Below are positions 1 to 6,510 of a stretch of 64,000 bases of DNA, piece by piece (within the stretch, counting starts at the first letter, position 1; the number at the start of each line of letters is the position of its first letter). The position numbers and the translations under genes are program-made. Under the pieces are notes generated by a model that made no database searches, had not been told where the DNA came from, and saw only the letters and a program-made list of their open reading frames with translations. Origin of the DNA: Hydractinia symbiolongicarpus (lineage: Eukaryota > Cnidaria > Hydrozoa > Anthoathecata > Hydractiniidae); contig NC_079877.1 in the NCBI RefSeq assembly GCF_029227915.1, positions 8,928,001 to 8,992,000 on the forward strand. Reading direction: 5' to 3'.

Positions 1-41
1 TTGCGAACAGCACTCGAACTATGACCTTTTTACCATTTCCA

Positions 42-114
42 GGGGGATTAGCTCACATGGTAGAGCGCTCGCTTTGCATGCGAGAGGTACCGGGATCGAT
101 GCCCGGATCCTCCA
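42..114 (+). tRNA. tRNA-Ala (anticodon TGC)
   Basis: Decodes Ala GCN codons, chiefly GCA. The 73-nt gene folds as a full cloverleaf: acceptor GGGGGAT with ATCCTCC, anticodon stem CTCGC/GCGAG, loop TTTGCAT with anticodon TGC at 75-77, T stem CCGGG/CCCGG, discriminator A114. G44 faces T111, giving the G3-U70 wobble pair that is the main alanine identity element. The T loop is ATCGATG with A at position 54, as in insect and human tRNA-Ala. A box lies around 49-60 and B box around 93-103. CCA is not encoded. A T5 run at 123-127 follows. At this locus other units carry AGC (units 4, 24) or CGC (units 5, 25). It is a paralogue of the Ala gene at 699-771, identical at 67 of 73 positions. Confidence 0.97.
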
Positions 115-122
115 AGACGATG

Positions 123-127
123 TTTTT
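123..127 (+). terminator. Pol III T5 terminator of tRNA-Ala(TGC)
   Basis: TTTTT nine bases after the discriminator. Present in all units; in unit 20 it is reduced to T4 by a T-to-C change at 24852. Confidence 0.8.
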
Positions 128-208
128 AATTTATTTATTCTTATACTAATTTCAGTAGTTGCCAATGGTCATAAGAGGATTTATGATGCTCCTAAGATTA
201 CCTGGTAT

Positions 209-228
209 TAATAATAATAATAATAATA
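209..228 (+). repeat. (TAA)n microsatellite in the Ala-Asp spacer
   Basis: Six full TAA triplets plus TA in nearly every unit. Unit 21 has seven, unit 28 has five, and unit 40 is interrupted by T-to-A at 50334. It accounts for the 1305- and 1299-bp unit lengths. It is the only length-variable tract in the unit apart from the two structural deletions. Confidence 0.95.
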
Positions 229-373
229 CTAAACCGCGCTGCATATGTCTAGAGCATTTCTTGCTGTTTAATTTCGCATTGACAGTATACACAGTTTCAG
301 CTTTTAACATGATCGACCGTGTGGCATTCGGGCATTGACGCCATCGCGAACATATTATTTAAGTATGAACTCG

Positions 374-445
374 TCCTCGGTAGTATAGTGGTAAGTATCC
401 CCGCCTGTCACGCGGGAGACCGGGGTTCGATTCCCCGCCGGGGAG
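374..445 (+). tRNA. tRNA-Asp (anticodon GTC)
   Basis: Decodes GAC and GAT. The 72-nt gene has acceptor TCCTCGG with CCGGGGA and discriminator G445. D stem is GTAT/GTAT, anticodon stem CCCGC/GCGGG, loop CTGTCAC with anticodon GTC at 407-409, and T arm CGGGG-TTCGATT-CCCCG. G34, U35, C36 and G73 are the classical aspartate identity set and all are present. An AT-rich stretch (about 351-368) sits just upstream and could act as a weak TATA-like element, but this is only inference. A T5 run follows at 450-454. Confidence 0.97.
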
Positions 446-449
446 GTTC

Positions 450-454
450 TTTTT
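450..454 (+). terminator. Pol III T5 terminator of tRNA-Asp
   Basis: TTTTT starting five bases after the discriminator. Unchanged in every unit I compared. Confidence 0.85.
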
Positions 455-518
455 ATCTTGTCAATGTTTCGTTTCACGTCAGTAGCGTTCGCGGGACTGT
501 CCGGGAATACAGATTTAC

Positions 519-591
519 GCCCGGTTAGCTCAGTCGGTAGAGCATCAGACTTTTAATCTGAGGGTCGCGGGTTCGAGTCCCTCATCGGGCG
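519..591 (+). tRNA. tRNA-Lys (anticodon TTT)
   Basis: Decodes AAA and AAG. The 73-nt gene has acceptor GCCCGGT with ATCGGGC (one G-U at 6-67), discriminator G591, D stem GCTC/GAGC, anticodon stem TCAGA/TCTGA and loop CTTTTAA with anticodon TTT at 552-554. The T stem GCGGG/CCCTC holds a C50-U64 mismatch (568 and 582) in every copy, unusual for a gene kept in so many copies. U33 plus the anticodon make a T4 run inside the gene (551-554), normal for this isoacceptor. No T4 run follows before the next tRNA gene, so primary transcripts may extend downstream into tRNA-Ala(AGC). Confidence 0.96.
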
Positions 592-610
592 TAACAATTA
601 TTTGGTACGA

Positions 611-630
611 TGGTGAACTAACTTTCACCA
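611..630 (+). other. Conserved spacer hairpin between tRNA-Lys and tRNA-Ala(AGC)
   Basis: Perfect 7-bp inverted repeat TGGTGAA/TTCACCA around a 6-nt loop, 19 bases after the Lys discriminator. It lies where a terminator is expected but no T4 run exists. I see no change in it in any unit, but most spacer positions are equally unchanged, so this does not prove selection. A role in 3' trailer structure is a guess. Confidence 0.5.
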
Positions 631-698
631 CAATGTCTTGTCGAAAGAGGATGAATAACGTAACATTTGCGGAGTGGCAAAGGCGAAGCAAACTTGAT

Positions 699-771
699 GG
701 GGAACTAGCTCAGATGGTAGAGCGCTCGCTTAGCATGCGAGAGGTACCGGGATCGATGCCCGGGTTCTCCA
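699..771 (+). tRNA. tRNA-Ala (anticodon AGC)
   Basis: Decodes GCT and GCC after A34-to-inosine editing, as expected for a eukaryotic AGC tRNA-Ala. Acceptor GGGGAAC pairs with GTTCTCC and keeps the G3-U70 identity wobble (G701, T768); discriminator A771. Anticodon AGC is at 732-734 in loop TTAGCAT. It differs from the Ala(TGC) gene at positions 5, 7, 15, 34, 66 and 68. Pairs 5-68 and 7-66 covary (G-C and U-A there; A-U and C-G here), so both genes have been held to function since they diverged. It shares the ATCGATG T loop. The terminator is the T4 at 777-780. Confidence 0.97.
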
Positions 772-776
772 ATGCC

Positions 777-780
777 TTTT
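777..780 (+). terminator. Pol III T4 terminator of tRNA-Ala(AGC), possibly also of tRNA-Lys
   Basis: TTTT six bases after the discriminator. It is the first T4 run after the end of tRNA-Lys at 591, so it may end a Lys-Ala two-gene transcript. It is removed by the 13-bp deletion in units 14 and 34. Confidence 0.75.
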
Positions 781-839
781 CCATAGGCGTAAAATAAAAG
801 AAATTTGCGCAGAGCAATTTGCAGCAGCGTTCGTGTCAT

Positions 840-955
840 GTCGGGATGGCCGAGCGGTCTAAGGCGCCAGACTCAAGACAAAATGTTCTTCCACTCATCG
901 CGTGGAGAATTCTGGTCCTCGAATGAGGGCGTGGGTTCGAATCCCACTTCCGACA
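840..955 (+). tRNA. tRNA-Leu (anticodon CAA) with 32-nt intron
   Basis: Decodes TTG. It is a class II tRNA: acceptor GTCGGGA with TTCCGAC, discriminator A955 (the eukaryotic Leu determinant), D stem GCC/GGC, anticodon stem CCAGA/TCTGG, long variable arm CCTC-GAAT-GAGG, and T arm GTGGG-TTCGAAT-CCCAC. Anticodon CAA is at 874-876. The gene is 116 nt; a 32-nt intron at 878-909, one base 3' of the anticodon, leaves an 84-nt mature tRNA. The intron contains a hairpin (TTCTTCCAC with GTGGAGAA, one bulged base, 7-nt loop). Introns at this site in tRNA-Leu(CAA) are common in animals and fungi. A T4 terminator is at 958-961. Confidence 0.96.
878..909 (+). other. tRNA-Leu(CAA) intron
   Basis: 32 nt inserted after position 37, with base 38 taken as T910. 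The boundary follows the usual splicing rule and the need to rebuild loop CTCAAGT. Bases 887-909 form a hairpin closed by CCAC/GTGG. Four copies (units 11, 13, 31, 33) carry three intron substitutions, none in the CCAC/GTGG stem. Confidence 0.88.
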
Positions 956-957
956 AC

Positions 958-961
958 TTTT
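958..961 (+). terminator. Pol III T4 terminator of tRNA-Leu
   Basis: TTTT three bases after the discriminator. A second plus-strand T4 lies at 977-980 as backup. Confidence 0.8.
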
Positions 962-976
962 CCCTGCCACACAAAA

Positions 977-990
977 TTTTAGGCCTAAAA
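977..990. terminator. Palindromic two-way terminator between convergent tRNA-Leu and tRNA-Tyr
   Basis: TTTTAGGCCTAAAA is a perfect 14-bp palindrome. Read on plus it gives T4 at 977-980 as backup for tRNA-Leu. Read on minus it gives T4 at 987-990, six bases after the end of tRNA-Tyr. It sits inside the 41-bp gap between the two convergent genes. A further minus-strand T4 lies at 973-976. It is unchanged in every complete unit. Confidence 0.75.
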
Positions 991-996
991 TGCAAG

Positions 997-1090
997 TCCA
1001 CCGAGCCGGATTTGAACCAGCGACCTAAGGATGCCTGAGTGGTATAAGTTCGTCTACAGTCCTCCGCTCTACCAACTGAGCTATCGGTGG
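997..1090 (-). tRNA. tRNA-Tyr (anticodon GTA) with 21-nt intron
   Basis: Decodes TAC and TAT. Read on the minus strand, acceptor CCACCGA pairs perfectly with TCGGTGG, giving the C1-G72 pair and A73 that mark eukaryotic tRNA-Tyr. D stem is GCTC/GAGC, anticodon loop CTGTAGA with GTA at 1055-1057, anticodon stem GAGGA/TCCTT, T arm GCTGG-TTCAAAT-CCGGC with one G-U. The gene is 94 nt; an intron at 1033-1053, one base 3' of the anticodon, leaves 73 nt. All eukaryotic nuclear tRNA-Tyr genes I know of have an intron here. It converges on tRNA-Leu and is followed by T4 at 987-990. Units 5 and 25 carry a GCA anticodon. Confidence 0.96.
1033..1053 (-). other. tRNA-Tyr(GTA) intron
   Basis: 21 nt between G37 (1054) and A38 (1032), placed by restoring the loop CTGTAGA. 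I saw no substitution in it in any of the 48 copies. Confidence 0.88.
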
Positions 1091-1160
1091 ATGTAGCATC
1101 GTACAGTTCTTGTGCAGGACTATGCAGGTCATGTCACGTTTGTAGTATGACGTGGTTTTT

Positions 1161-1164
1161 AAAA
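1161..1164 (-). terminator. Pol III T4 terminator of initiator tRNA-Met
   Basis: Minus-strand TTTT, 19 bases after the discriminator. Plus-strand T5 at 1156-1160 abuts it, so TTTTTAAAA here could stop polymerase from either side. Confidence 0.7.
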
Positions 1165-1183
1165 TGATGCGATAGCTCGCACG

Positions 1184-1255
1184 TAGCAGAGGGTGGTTTC
1201 GATCCACCGACCTCTGGGTTATGGGCCCAGCACGCTTCCTCTGCGCCACTCTGCT
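1184..1255 (-). tRNA. Initiator tRNA-Met (anticodon CAT)
   Basis: Starts translation at AUG rather than decoding internal Met. Initiator features seen on the minus strand are the A1-U72 pair (acceptor AGCAGAG with CTCTGCT), three stacked G-C pairs (GGG/CCC) at the base of the anticodon stem, and T loop ATCGAAA with A54 and A60. The anticodon loop is CCCATAA with CAT at 1221-1223. C33 in place of U33 is the animal initiator form. Length is 72 nt with discriminator A (T1184). It is divergent from the next unit's tRNA-Ala(TGC), 88 bp away. Terminator is T4 at 1161-1164. Confidence 0.97.
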
Positions 1256-1302
1256 GAAGGTAGGTAAGCTGAAATGTGTCTGATGTAAGGTGTAGTTTAG
1301 TA

Positions 1303-2604
1303 TTGCGAACAGCACTCGAACTATGACCTTTTTACCATTTCCAGGGGGATTAGCTCACATGGTAGAGCGCTCGCTTTGCATGCGAGAGGTACCGGGATCG
1401 ATGCCCGGATCCTCCAAGACGATGTTTTTAATTTATTTATTTTTATACTAATTTCAGTAGTTGCCAATGGTCATAAGAGGATTTATGATGCTCCTAAGAT
1501 TACCTGGTATTAATAATAATAATAATAATACTAAACCGCGCTGCATATGTCTAGAGCATTTCTTGTTGTTTAATTTCGCATTGACAGTATACACAGTTTC
1601 AGCTTTTAACATGATCGACCGTGTGGCATTCGGGCATTGACGCCATCGCGAACATATTATTTAAGTATGAACTCGTCCTCGGTAGTATAGTGGTAAGTAT
1701 CCCCGCCTGTCACGCGGGAGACCGGGGTTCGATTCCCCGCCGGGGAGGTTCTTTTTATCTTGTCAATGTTTCGTTTCACGTCAGTAGCGTTCGCGGGACT
1801 GTCCGGGAATACAGATTTACGCCCGGTTAGCTCAGTCGGTAGAGCATCAGACTTTTAATCTGAGGGTCGCGGGTTCGAGTCCCTCATCGGGCGTAACAAT
1901 TATTTGGTACGATGGTGAACTAACTTTCACCACAATGTCTTGTCGAAAGAGGATGAATAACGTAACATTTGCGGAGTGGCAAAGGCGAAGCAAACTTGAT
2001 GGGGAACTAGCTCAGATGGTAGAGCGCTCGCTTAGCATGCGAGAGGTACCGGGATCGATGCCCGGGTTCTCCAATGCCTTTTCCATAGGCGTAAAATAAA
2101 AGAAATTTGCGCAGAGCAATTTGCAGCAGCGTTCGGGTCATGTCGGGATGGCCGAGCGGTCTAAGGCGCCAGACTCAAGACAAAATGTTCTTCCACTCAT
2201 CGCGTGGAGAATTCTGGTCCTCGAATGAGGGCGTGGGTTCGAATCCCACTTCCGACAACTTTTCCCTGCCACACAAAATTTTAGGCCTAAAATGCAAGTC
2301 CACCGAGCCGGATTTGAACCAGCGACCTAAGGATGCCTGAGTGGTATAAGTTCGTCTACAGTCCTCCGCTCTACCAACTGAGCTATCGGTGGATGTAGCA
2401 TCGTACAGTTCTTGTGCAGGACTATGCAGGTCATGTCACGTTTGTAGTATGACGTGGTTTTTAAAATGATGCGATAGCTCGCACGTAGCAGAGGGTGGTT
2501 TCGATCCACCGACCTCTGGGTTATGGGCCCAGCACGCTTCCTCTGCGCCACTCTGCTGAAGGTAGGTAAGCTGAAATGTGTCTGATGTAAGGTGTAGTTT
2601 AGTA
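1303..2604. repeat. Array unit 2
   Basis: Ala-TGC 1344-1416, Asp 1676-1747, Lys 1821-1893, Ala-AGC 2001-2073, Leu 2142-2257, Tyr(-) 2299-2392, iMet(-) 2486-2557. Variants: T at 1566 (also units 22 and 48), G at 1665, and private G at 2136 upstream of Leu. Confidence 0.95.
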
Positions 2605-3906
2605 TTGCGAACAGCACTCGAACTATGACCTTTTCACCATTTCCAGGGGGATTAGCTCACATGGTAGAGCGCTCCCTTTGCATGCGAGAGGTACCGGGAT
2701 CGATGCCCGGATCCTCCAAGACGATGTTTTTAATTTATTTATTTTTATACTAATTTCAGTAGTTGCCAATGGTCATAAGAGGATTTATGATGCTCCTAAG
2801 ATTACCTGGTATTAATAATAATAATAATAATACTAAACCGCGCTGCATATGTCTAGAGCATTTCTTGCTGTTTAATTTCGCATTGACAGTATACACAGTT
2901 TCAGCTTTTAACATGATCGACCGTGTGGCATTCGGGCATTGACGCCATCGCGAACATATTATTTAAATATGAACTCGTCCTCGGTAGTATAGTGGTAAGT
3001 ATCCCCGCCTGTCACGCGGGAGACCGGGGTTCGATTCCCCGCCGGGGAGGTTCTTTTTATCTTGTCAATGTTTCGTTTCACGTCAGTAGCGTTCGCGGGA
3101 CTGTCCGGGAATACAGATTTACGCCCGGTTAGCTCAGTCGGTAGAGCATCAGACTTTTAATCTGAGGGTCGCGGGTTCGAGTCCCTCATCGGGCGTAACA
3201 ATTATTTGGTACGATGGTGAACTAACTTTCACCACAATTTCTTGTCGAAAGAGGATGAATAACGTAACATTTGCGGAGTGGCAAAGGCGAAGCAAACTTG
3301 ATGGGGAACTAGCTCAGATGGTAGAGCGCTCGCTTAGCATGCGAGAGGTACCGGGATCGATGCCCGGGTTCTCCAATGCCTTTTCCATAGGCGTAAAATA
3401 AAAGAAATTTGCGCAGAGCAATTTGCAGCAGCGTTCGTGTCATGTCGGGATGGCCGAGCGGTCTAAGGCGCCAGACTCAAGACAAAATGTTCTTCCACTC
3501 ATCGCGTGGAGAATTCTGGTCCTCGAATGAGGGCGTGGGTTCGAATCCCACTTCCGACAACTTTTCCCTGCCACACAAAATTTTAGGCCTAAAATGCAAG
3601 TCCACCGAGCCGGATTTGAACCAGCGACCTAAGGATGCCTGAGTGGTATAAGTTCGTCTACAGTCCTCCGCTCTACCAACTGAGCTATCGGTGGATGTAG
3701 CATCGTACAGTTCTTGTGCAGGACTATGCAGGTCATGTCACGTTTGTAGTATGACGTGGTTTTTAAAATGATGCGATAGCTCGCACGTAGCAGAGGGTGG
3801 TTTCGATCCACCGACCTCTGGGTTATGGGCCCAGCACGCTTCCTCTGCGCCACTCTGCTGAAGGTAGGTAAGCTGAAATGTGTCTGATGTAAGGTGTAGT
3901 TTAGTA
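2605..3906. repeat. Array unit 3
   Basis: Ala-TGC 2646-2718, Asp 2978-3049, Lys 3123-3195, Ala-AGC 3303-3375, Leu 3444-3559, Tyr(-) 3601-3694, iMet(-) 3788-3859. Variants shared with unit 23: C at 2635, C at 2675 (Ala anticodon stem), T at 3239. Confidence 0.95.
2646..2718 (+). tRNA. tRNA-Ala(TGC), broken anticodon-stem pair
   Basis: G-to-C at 2675 changes the stem to CTCCC opposite GCGAG, giving a C-C mismatch in the fourth pair, next to the loop-closing pair. Identity elements are intact. Unit 23 (28676-28748) has the same change at 28705. Confidence 0.9.
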
Positions 3907-3947
3907 TTGCGAACAGCACTCGAACTATGACCTTTTTACCATTTCCA

Positions 3948-4020
3948 GGGGGATTAGCTCACATGGTAGAGCGCTCGCTTAGCATGCGAGAGGTACCGGG
4001 ATCGATGCCCGGATCCTCCA
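3948..4020 (+). tRNA. tRNA-Ala, wobble base changed TGC to AGC
   Basis: This Ala(TGC)-locus gene has A instead of T at 3981, so its anticodon is AGC. Positions 5, 7, 15, 66 and 68 are still of the TGC type, so only base 34 changed. A point mutation or a short conversion tract from the Ala(AGC) gene both fit. G3-U70 is intact, so it should still be charged with alanine. Confidence 0.93.
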
Positions 4021-4745
4021 AGACGATGTTTTTAATTTATTTATTTTTATACTAATTTCAGTAGTTGCCAATGGTCATAAGAGGATTTATGATGCTCCTA
4101 AGATTACCTGGTATTAATAATAATAATAATAATACTAAACCGCGCTGCATATGTCTAGAGCATTTCTTGCTGTTTAATTTCGCATTGACAGTATACACAG
4201 TTTCAGCTTTTAACATGATCGACCGTGTGGCATTCGGGCATTGACGCCATCGCGAACATATTATTTAAATATGAACTCGTCCTCGGTAGTATAGTGGTAA
4301 GTATCCCCGCCTGTCACGCGGGAGACCGGGGTTCGATTCCCCGCCGGGGAGGTTCTTTTTATCTTGTCAATGTTTCGTTTCACGTCAGTAGCGTTCGCGG
4401 GACTGTCCGGGAATACAGATTTACGCCCGGTTAGCTCAGTCGGTAGAGCATCAGACTTTTAATCTGACGGTCGCGGGTTCGAGTCCCTCATCGGGCGTAA
4501 CAATTATTTGGTACGATGGTGAACTAACTTTCACCACAATGTCTTGTCGAAAGAGGATGAATAACGTAACATTTGCGGAGTGGCAAAGGCGAAGCAAACT
4601 TGATGGGGAACTAGCTCAGATGGTAGAGCGCTCGCTTAGCATGCGAGAGGTACCGGGATCGATGCCCGGGTTCTCCAATGCCTTTTCCATAGGCGTAAAA
4701 TAAAAGAAATTTGCGCAGAGCAATTTGCAGCAGCGTTCGTGTCAT

Positions 4746-4861
4746 GTCGGGATGGCCGAGCGGTCTAAGGCGCCAGACTCAAGACAAAATGTTCTTCCAC
4801 TCATCGCGTGGAGAATTATGGTCCTCGAATGAGGGCGTGGGTTCGAATCCCACTTCCGACA
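4746..4861 (+). tRNA. tRNA-Leu(CAA), anticodon-stem mismatch
   Basis: C-to-A at 4818 turns the 3' strand of the anticodon stem into TATGG, a G-A mismatch at 30-40. Unit 24 (30776-30891) has the same change at 30848. Confidence 0.88.
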
Positions 4862-5249
4862 ACTTTTCCCTGCCACACAAAATTTTAGGCCTAAAATGCA
4901 AGTCCACCGAGCCGGATTTGAACCAGCGACCTAAGGATGCCTGAGTGGTATAAGTTCGTCTACAGTCCTCCGCTCTACCAACTGAGCTATCGGTGGATGT
5001 AGCATCGTACAGTTCTTGTGCAGGACTATGCAGGTCATGTCACGTTTGTAGTATGACGTGGTTTTTAAAATGATGCGATAGCTCGCACGTAGCAGAGGGT
5101 GGTTTCGATCCACCGACCTCTGGGTTATGGGCCCAGCACGCTTCCTCTGCGCCACTCTGCTGAAGGTAGGTAAGCTGAAATGTGTCTGATGTAAGGTGTA
5201 GTTTAGTATTGCGAACAGCACTCGAACTATGACCTTTTTACCATTTCCA

Positions 5250-5322
5250 GGGGGATTAGCTCACATGGTAGAGCGCTCGCTTCGCATGCGAGAGGTACCG
5301 GGATCGATGCCCGGATCCTCCA
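5250..5322 (+). tRNA. tRNA-Ala, wobble base changed TGC to CGC
   Basis: C at 5283 makes the anticodon CGC, which reads GCG. The rest matches the Ala(TGC) gene, including G3-U70. With units 1 and 4 this gives all three eukaryotic Ala anticodons at one locus of the array. Confidence 0.93.
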
Positions 5323-5726
5323 AGACGATGTTTTTAATTTATTTATTTTTATACTAATTTCAGTAGTTGCCAATGGTCATAAGAGGATTTATGATGCTCC
5401 TAAGATTACCTGGTATTAATAATAATAATAATAATACTAAACCGCGCTGCATATGTCTAGAGCATTTCTTGCTGTTTAATTTCGCATTGACAGTATACAC
5501 AGTTTCAGCTTTTAACATGATCGACCGTGTGGCATTCGGGCATTGACGCCATCGCGAACATATTATTTAAATATGAACTCGTCCTCGGTAGTATAGTGGT
5601 AAGTATCCCCGCCTGTCACGCGGGAGACCGGGGTTCGATTCCCCGCCGGGGAGGTTCTTTTTATCTTGTCAATGTTTCGTTTCACGTCAGTAGCGTTCGC
5701 GGGACTGTCCGGGAATACAGATTTAC

Positions 5727-5799
5727 GCCCAGTTAGCTCAGTCGGTAGAGCATCAGACTTTTAATCTGAGGGTCGCGGGTTCGAGTCCCTCATCGGGCG
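5727..5799 (+). tRNA. tRNA-Lys(TTT), acceptor-stem mismatch
   Basis: G-to-A at 5731 gives acceptor GCCCAGT, with A5 opposite C68. Together with the fixed C50-U64 mismatch this copy is likely less stable. Unit 25 (31757-31829) has the same change at 31761. Confidence 0.9.
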
Positions 5800-6204
5800 T
5801 AACAATTATTTGGTACGATGGTGAACTAACTTTCACCACAATGTCTTGTCGAAAGAGGATGAATAACGTAACATTTGCGGAGTGGCAAAGGCGAAGCAAA
5901 CTTGATGGGGAACTAGCTCAGATGGTAGAGCGCTCGCTTAGCATGCGAGAGGTACCGGGATCGATGCCCGGGTTCTCCAATGCCTTTTCCATAGGCGTAA
6001 AATAAAAGAAATTTGCGCAGAGCAATTTGCAGCAGCGTTCGTGTCATGTCGGGATGGCCGAGCGGTCTAAGGCGCCAGACTCAAGACAAAATGTTCTTCC
6101 ACTCATCGCGTGGAGAATTCTGGTCCTCGAATGAGGGCGTGGGTTCGAATCCCACTTCCGACAACTTTTCCCTGCCACACAAAATTTTAGGCCTAAAATG
6201 CAAG

Positions 6205-6298
6205 TCCACCGAGCCGGATTTGAACCAGCGACCTAAGGATGCCTGAGTGGTATAAGTTCGTCTGCAGTCCTCCGCTCTACCAACTGAGCTATCGGTGG
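6205..6298 (-). tRNA. tRNA-Tyr body with Cys anticodon GCA
   Basis: A-to-G at plus position 6264 changes the minus-strand anticodon from GTA to GCA (6263-6265), which reads Cys codons TGC and TGT. The body keeps the Tyr features C1-G72, A73 and the 21-nt intron. Cysteine tRNAs normally have U73, so charging by CysRS is doubtful. If TyrRS still charges it, Tyr would be inserted at Cys codons; U35 is a TyrRS determinant, so it may also stay uncharged. Unit 25 carries an identical copy. Confidence 0.92.
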
Positions 6299-6510
6299 AT
6301 GTAGCATCGTACAGTTCTTGTGCAGGACTATGCAGGTCATGTCACGTTTGTAGTATGACGTGGTTTTTAAAATGATGCGATAGCTCGCACGTAGCAGAGG
6401 GTGGTTTCGATCCACCGACCTCTGGGTTATGGGCCCAGCACGCTTCCTCTGCGCCACTCTGCTGAAGGTAGGTAAGCTGAAATGTGTCTGATGTAAGGTG
6501 TAGTTTAGTA

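Larger units (their letters stand above)
1..1302. repeat. Array unit 1 (reference unit)
   Basis: Layout: Ala-TGC 42-114, Asp 374-445, Lys 519-591, Ala-AGC 699-771, Leu 840-955 on plus; Tyr 997-1090 and initiator Met 1184-1255 on minus. For other regular units add the unit start minus 1. Spacers: 1-41; 115-373 (AT-rich, TAA microsatellite); 446-518; 592-698 (hairpin, no T4 run); 772-839; 956-996 (palindromic terminator); 1091-1183; 1256-1302. The 88-bp gap between initiator Met and the next Ala-TGC is a head-to-head spacer. Against the consensus this unit has C at 140 (others T) and G at 363 (shared with units 2, 21 and 22). Confidence 0.97.
3907..5208. repeat. Array unit 4
   Basis: Ala (AGC here) 3948-4020, Asp 4280-4351, Lys 4425-4497, Ala-AGC 4605-4677, Leu 4746-4861, Tyr(-) 4903-4996, iMet(-) 5090-5161. 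Variants shared with unit 24: A at 3981, C at 4468 (Lys position 44), A at 4818 (Leu anticodon stem). Confidence 0.95.
5209..6510. repeat. Array unit 5
   Basis: Ala (CGC here) 5250-5322, Asp 5582-5653, Lys 5727-5799, Ala-AGC 5907-5979, Leu 6048-6163, Tyr(-; GCA here) 6205-6298, iMet(-) 6392-6463. Variants shared with unit 25: C at 5283, A at 5731, G at 6264. All three fall in tRNA genes. Confidence 0.95.

Noticed and set aside
1-41. Degenerate eighth tRNA in the iMet-Ala spacer
   Set aside because: The minus strand has a T-loop-like TTCGAGT, but no stem pairs around it and no anticodon or acceptor arm can be found.
95-101. A54 in the Ala T loop as an anomaly
   Set aside because: The same ATCGAT-type T loop is normal in insect and human tRNA-Ala.
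115-373. Transposon or SINE remnant in the longest spacer
   Set aside because: No inverted ends, target duplication, A tail or coding remnant; it is AT-rich spacer with the TAA tract.
319-528. 69-codon open frame repeated in all 50 units (and its relatives of 77 and 96 codons)
   Set aside because: It runs through tRNA-Asp into tRNA-Lys. The 77-codon frame covers tRNA-Leu and part of tRNA-Tyr, and the 96-codon minus frame covers initiator Met and part of Tyr. They recur only because the unit recurs, often start at non-ATG codons, and peptides like these are a well-known by-product of translating tRNA genes.
551-554. T4 run inside tRNA-Lys as a premature terminator
   Set aside because: It is U33 plus anticodon UUU, present in all tRNA-Lys(TTT) genes and evidently tolerated.
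1218-1224. C33 in the initiator anticodon loop as a defect
   Set aside because: C33 is the standard animal initiator form, and it is in every copy.
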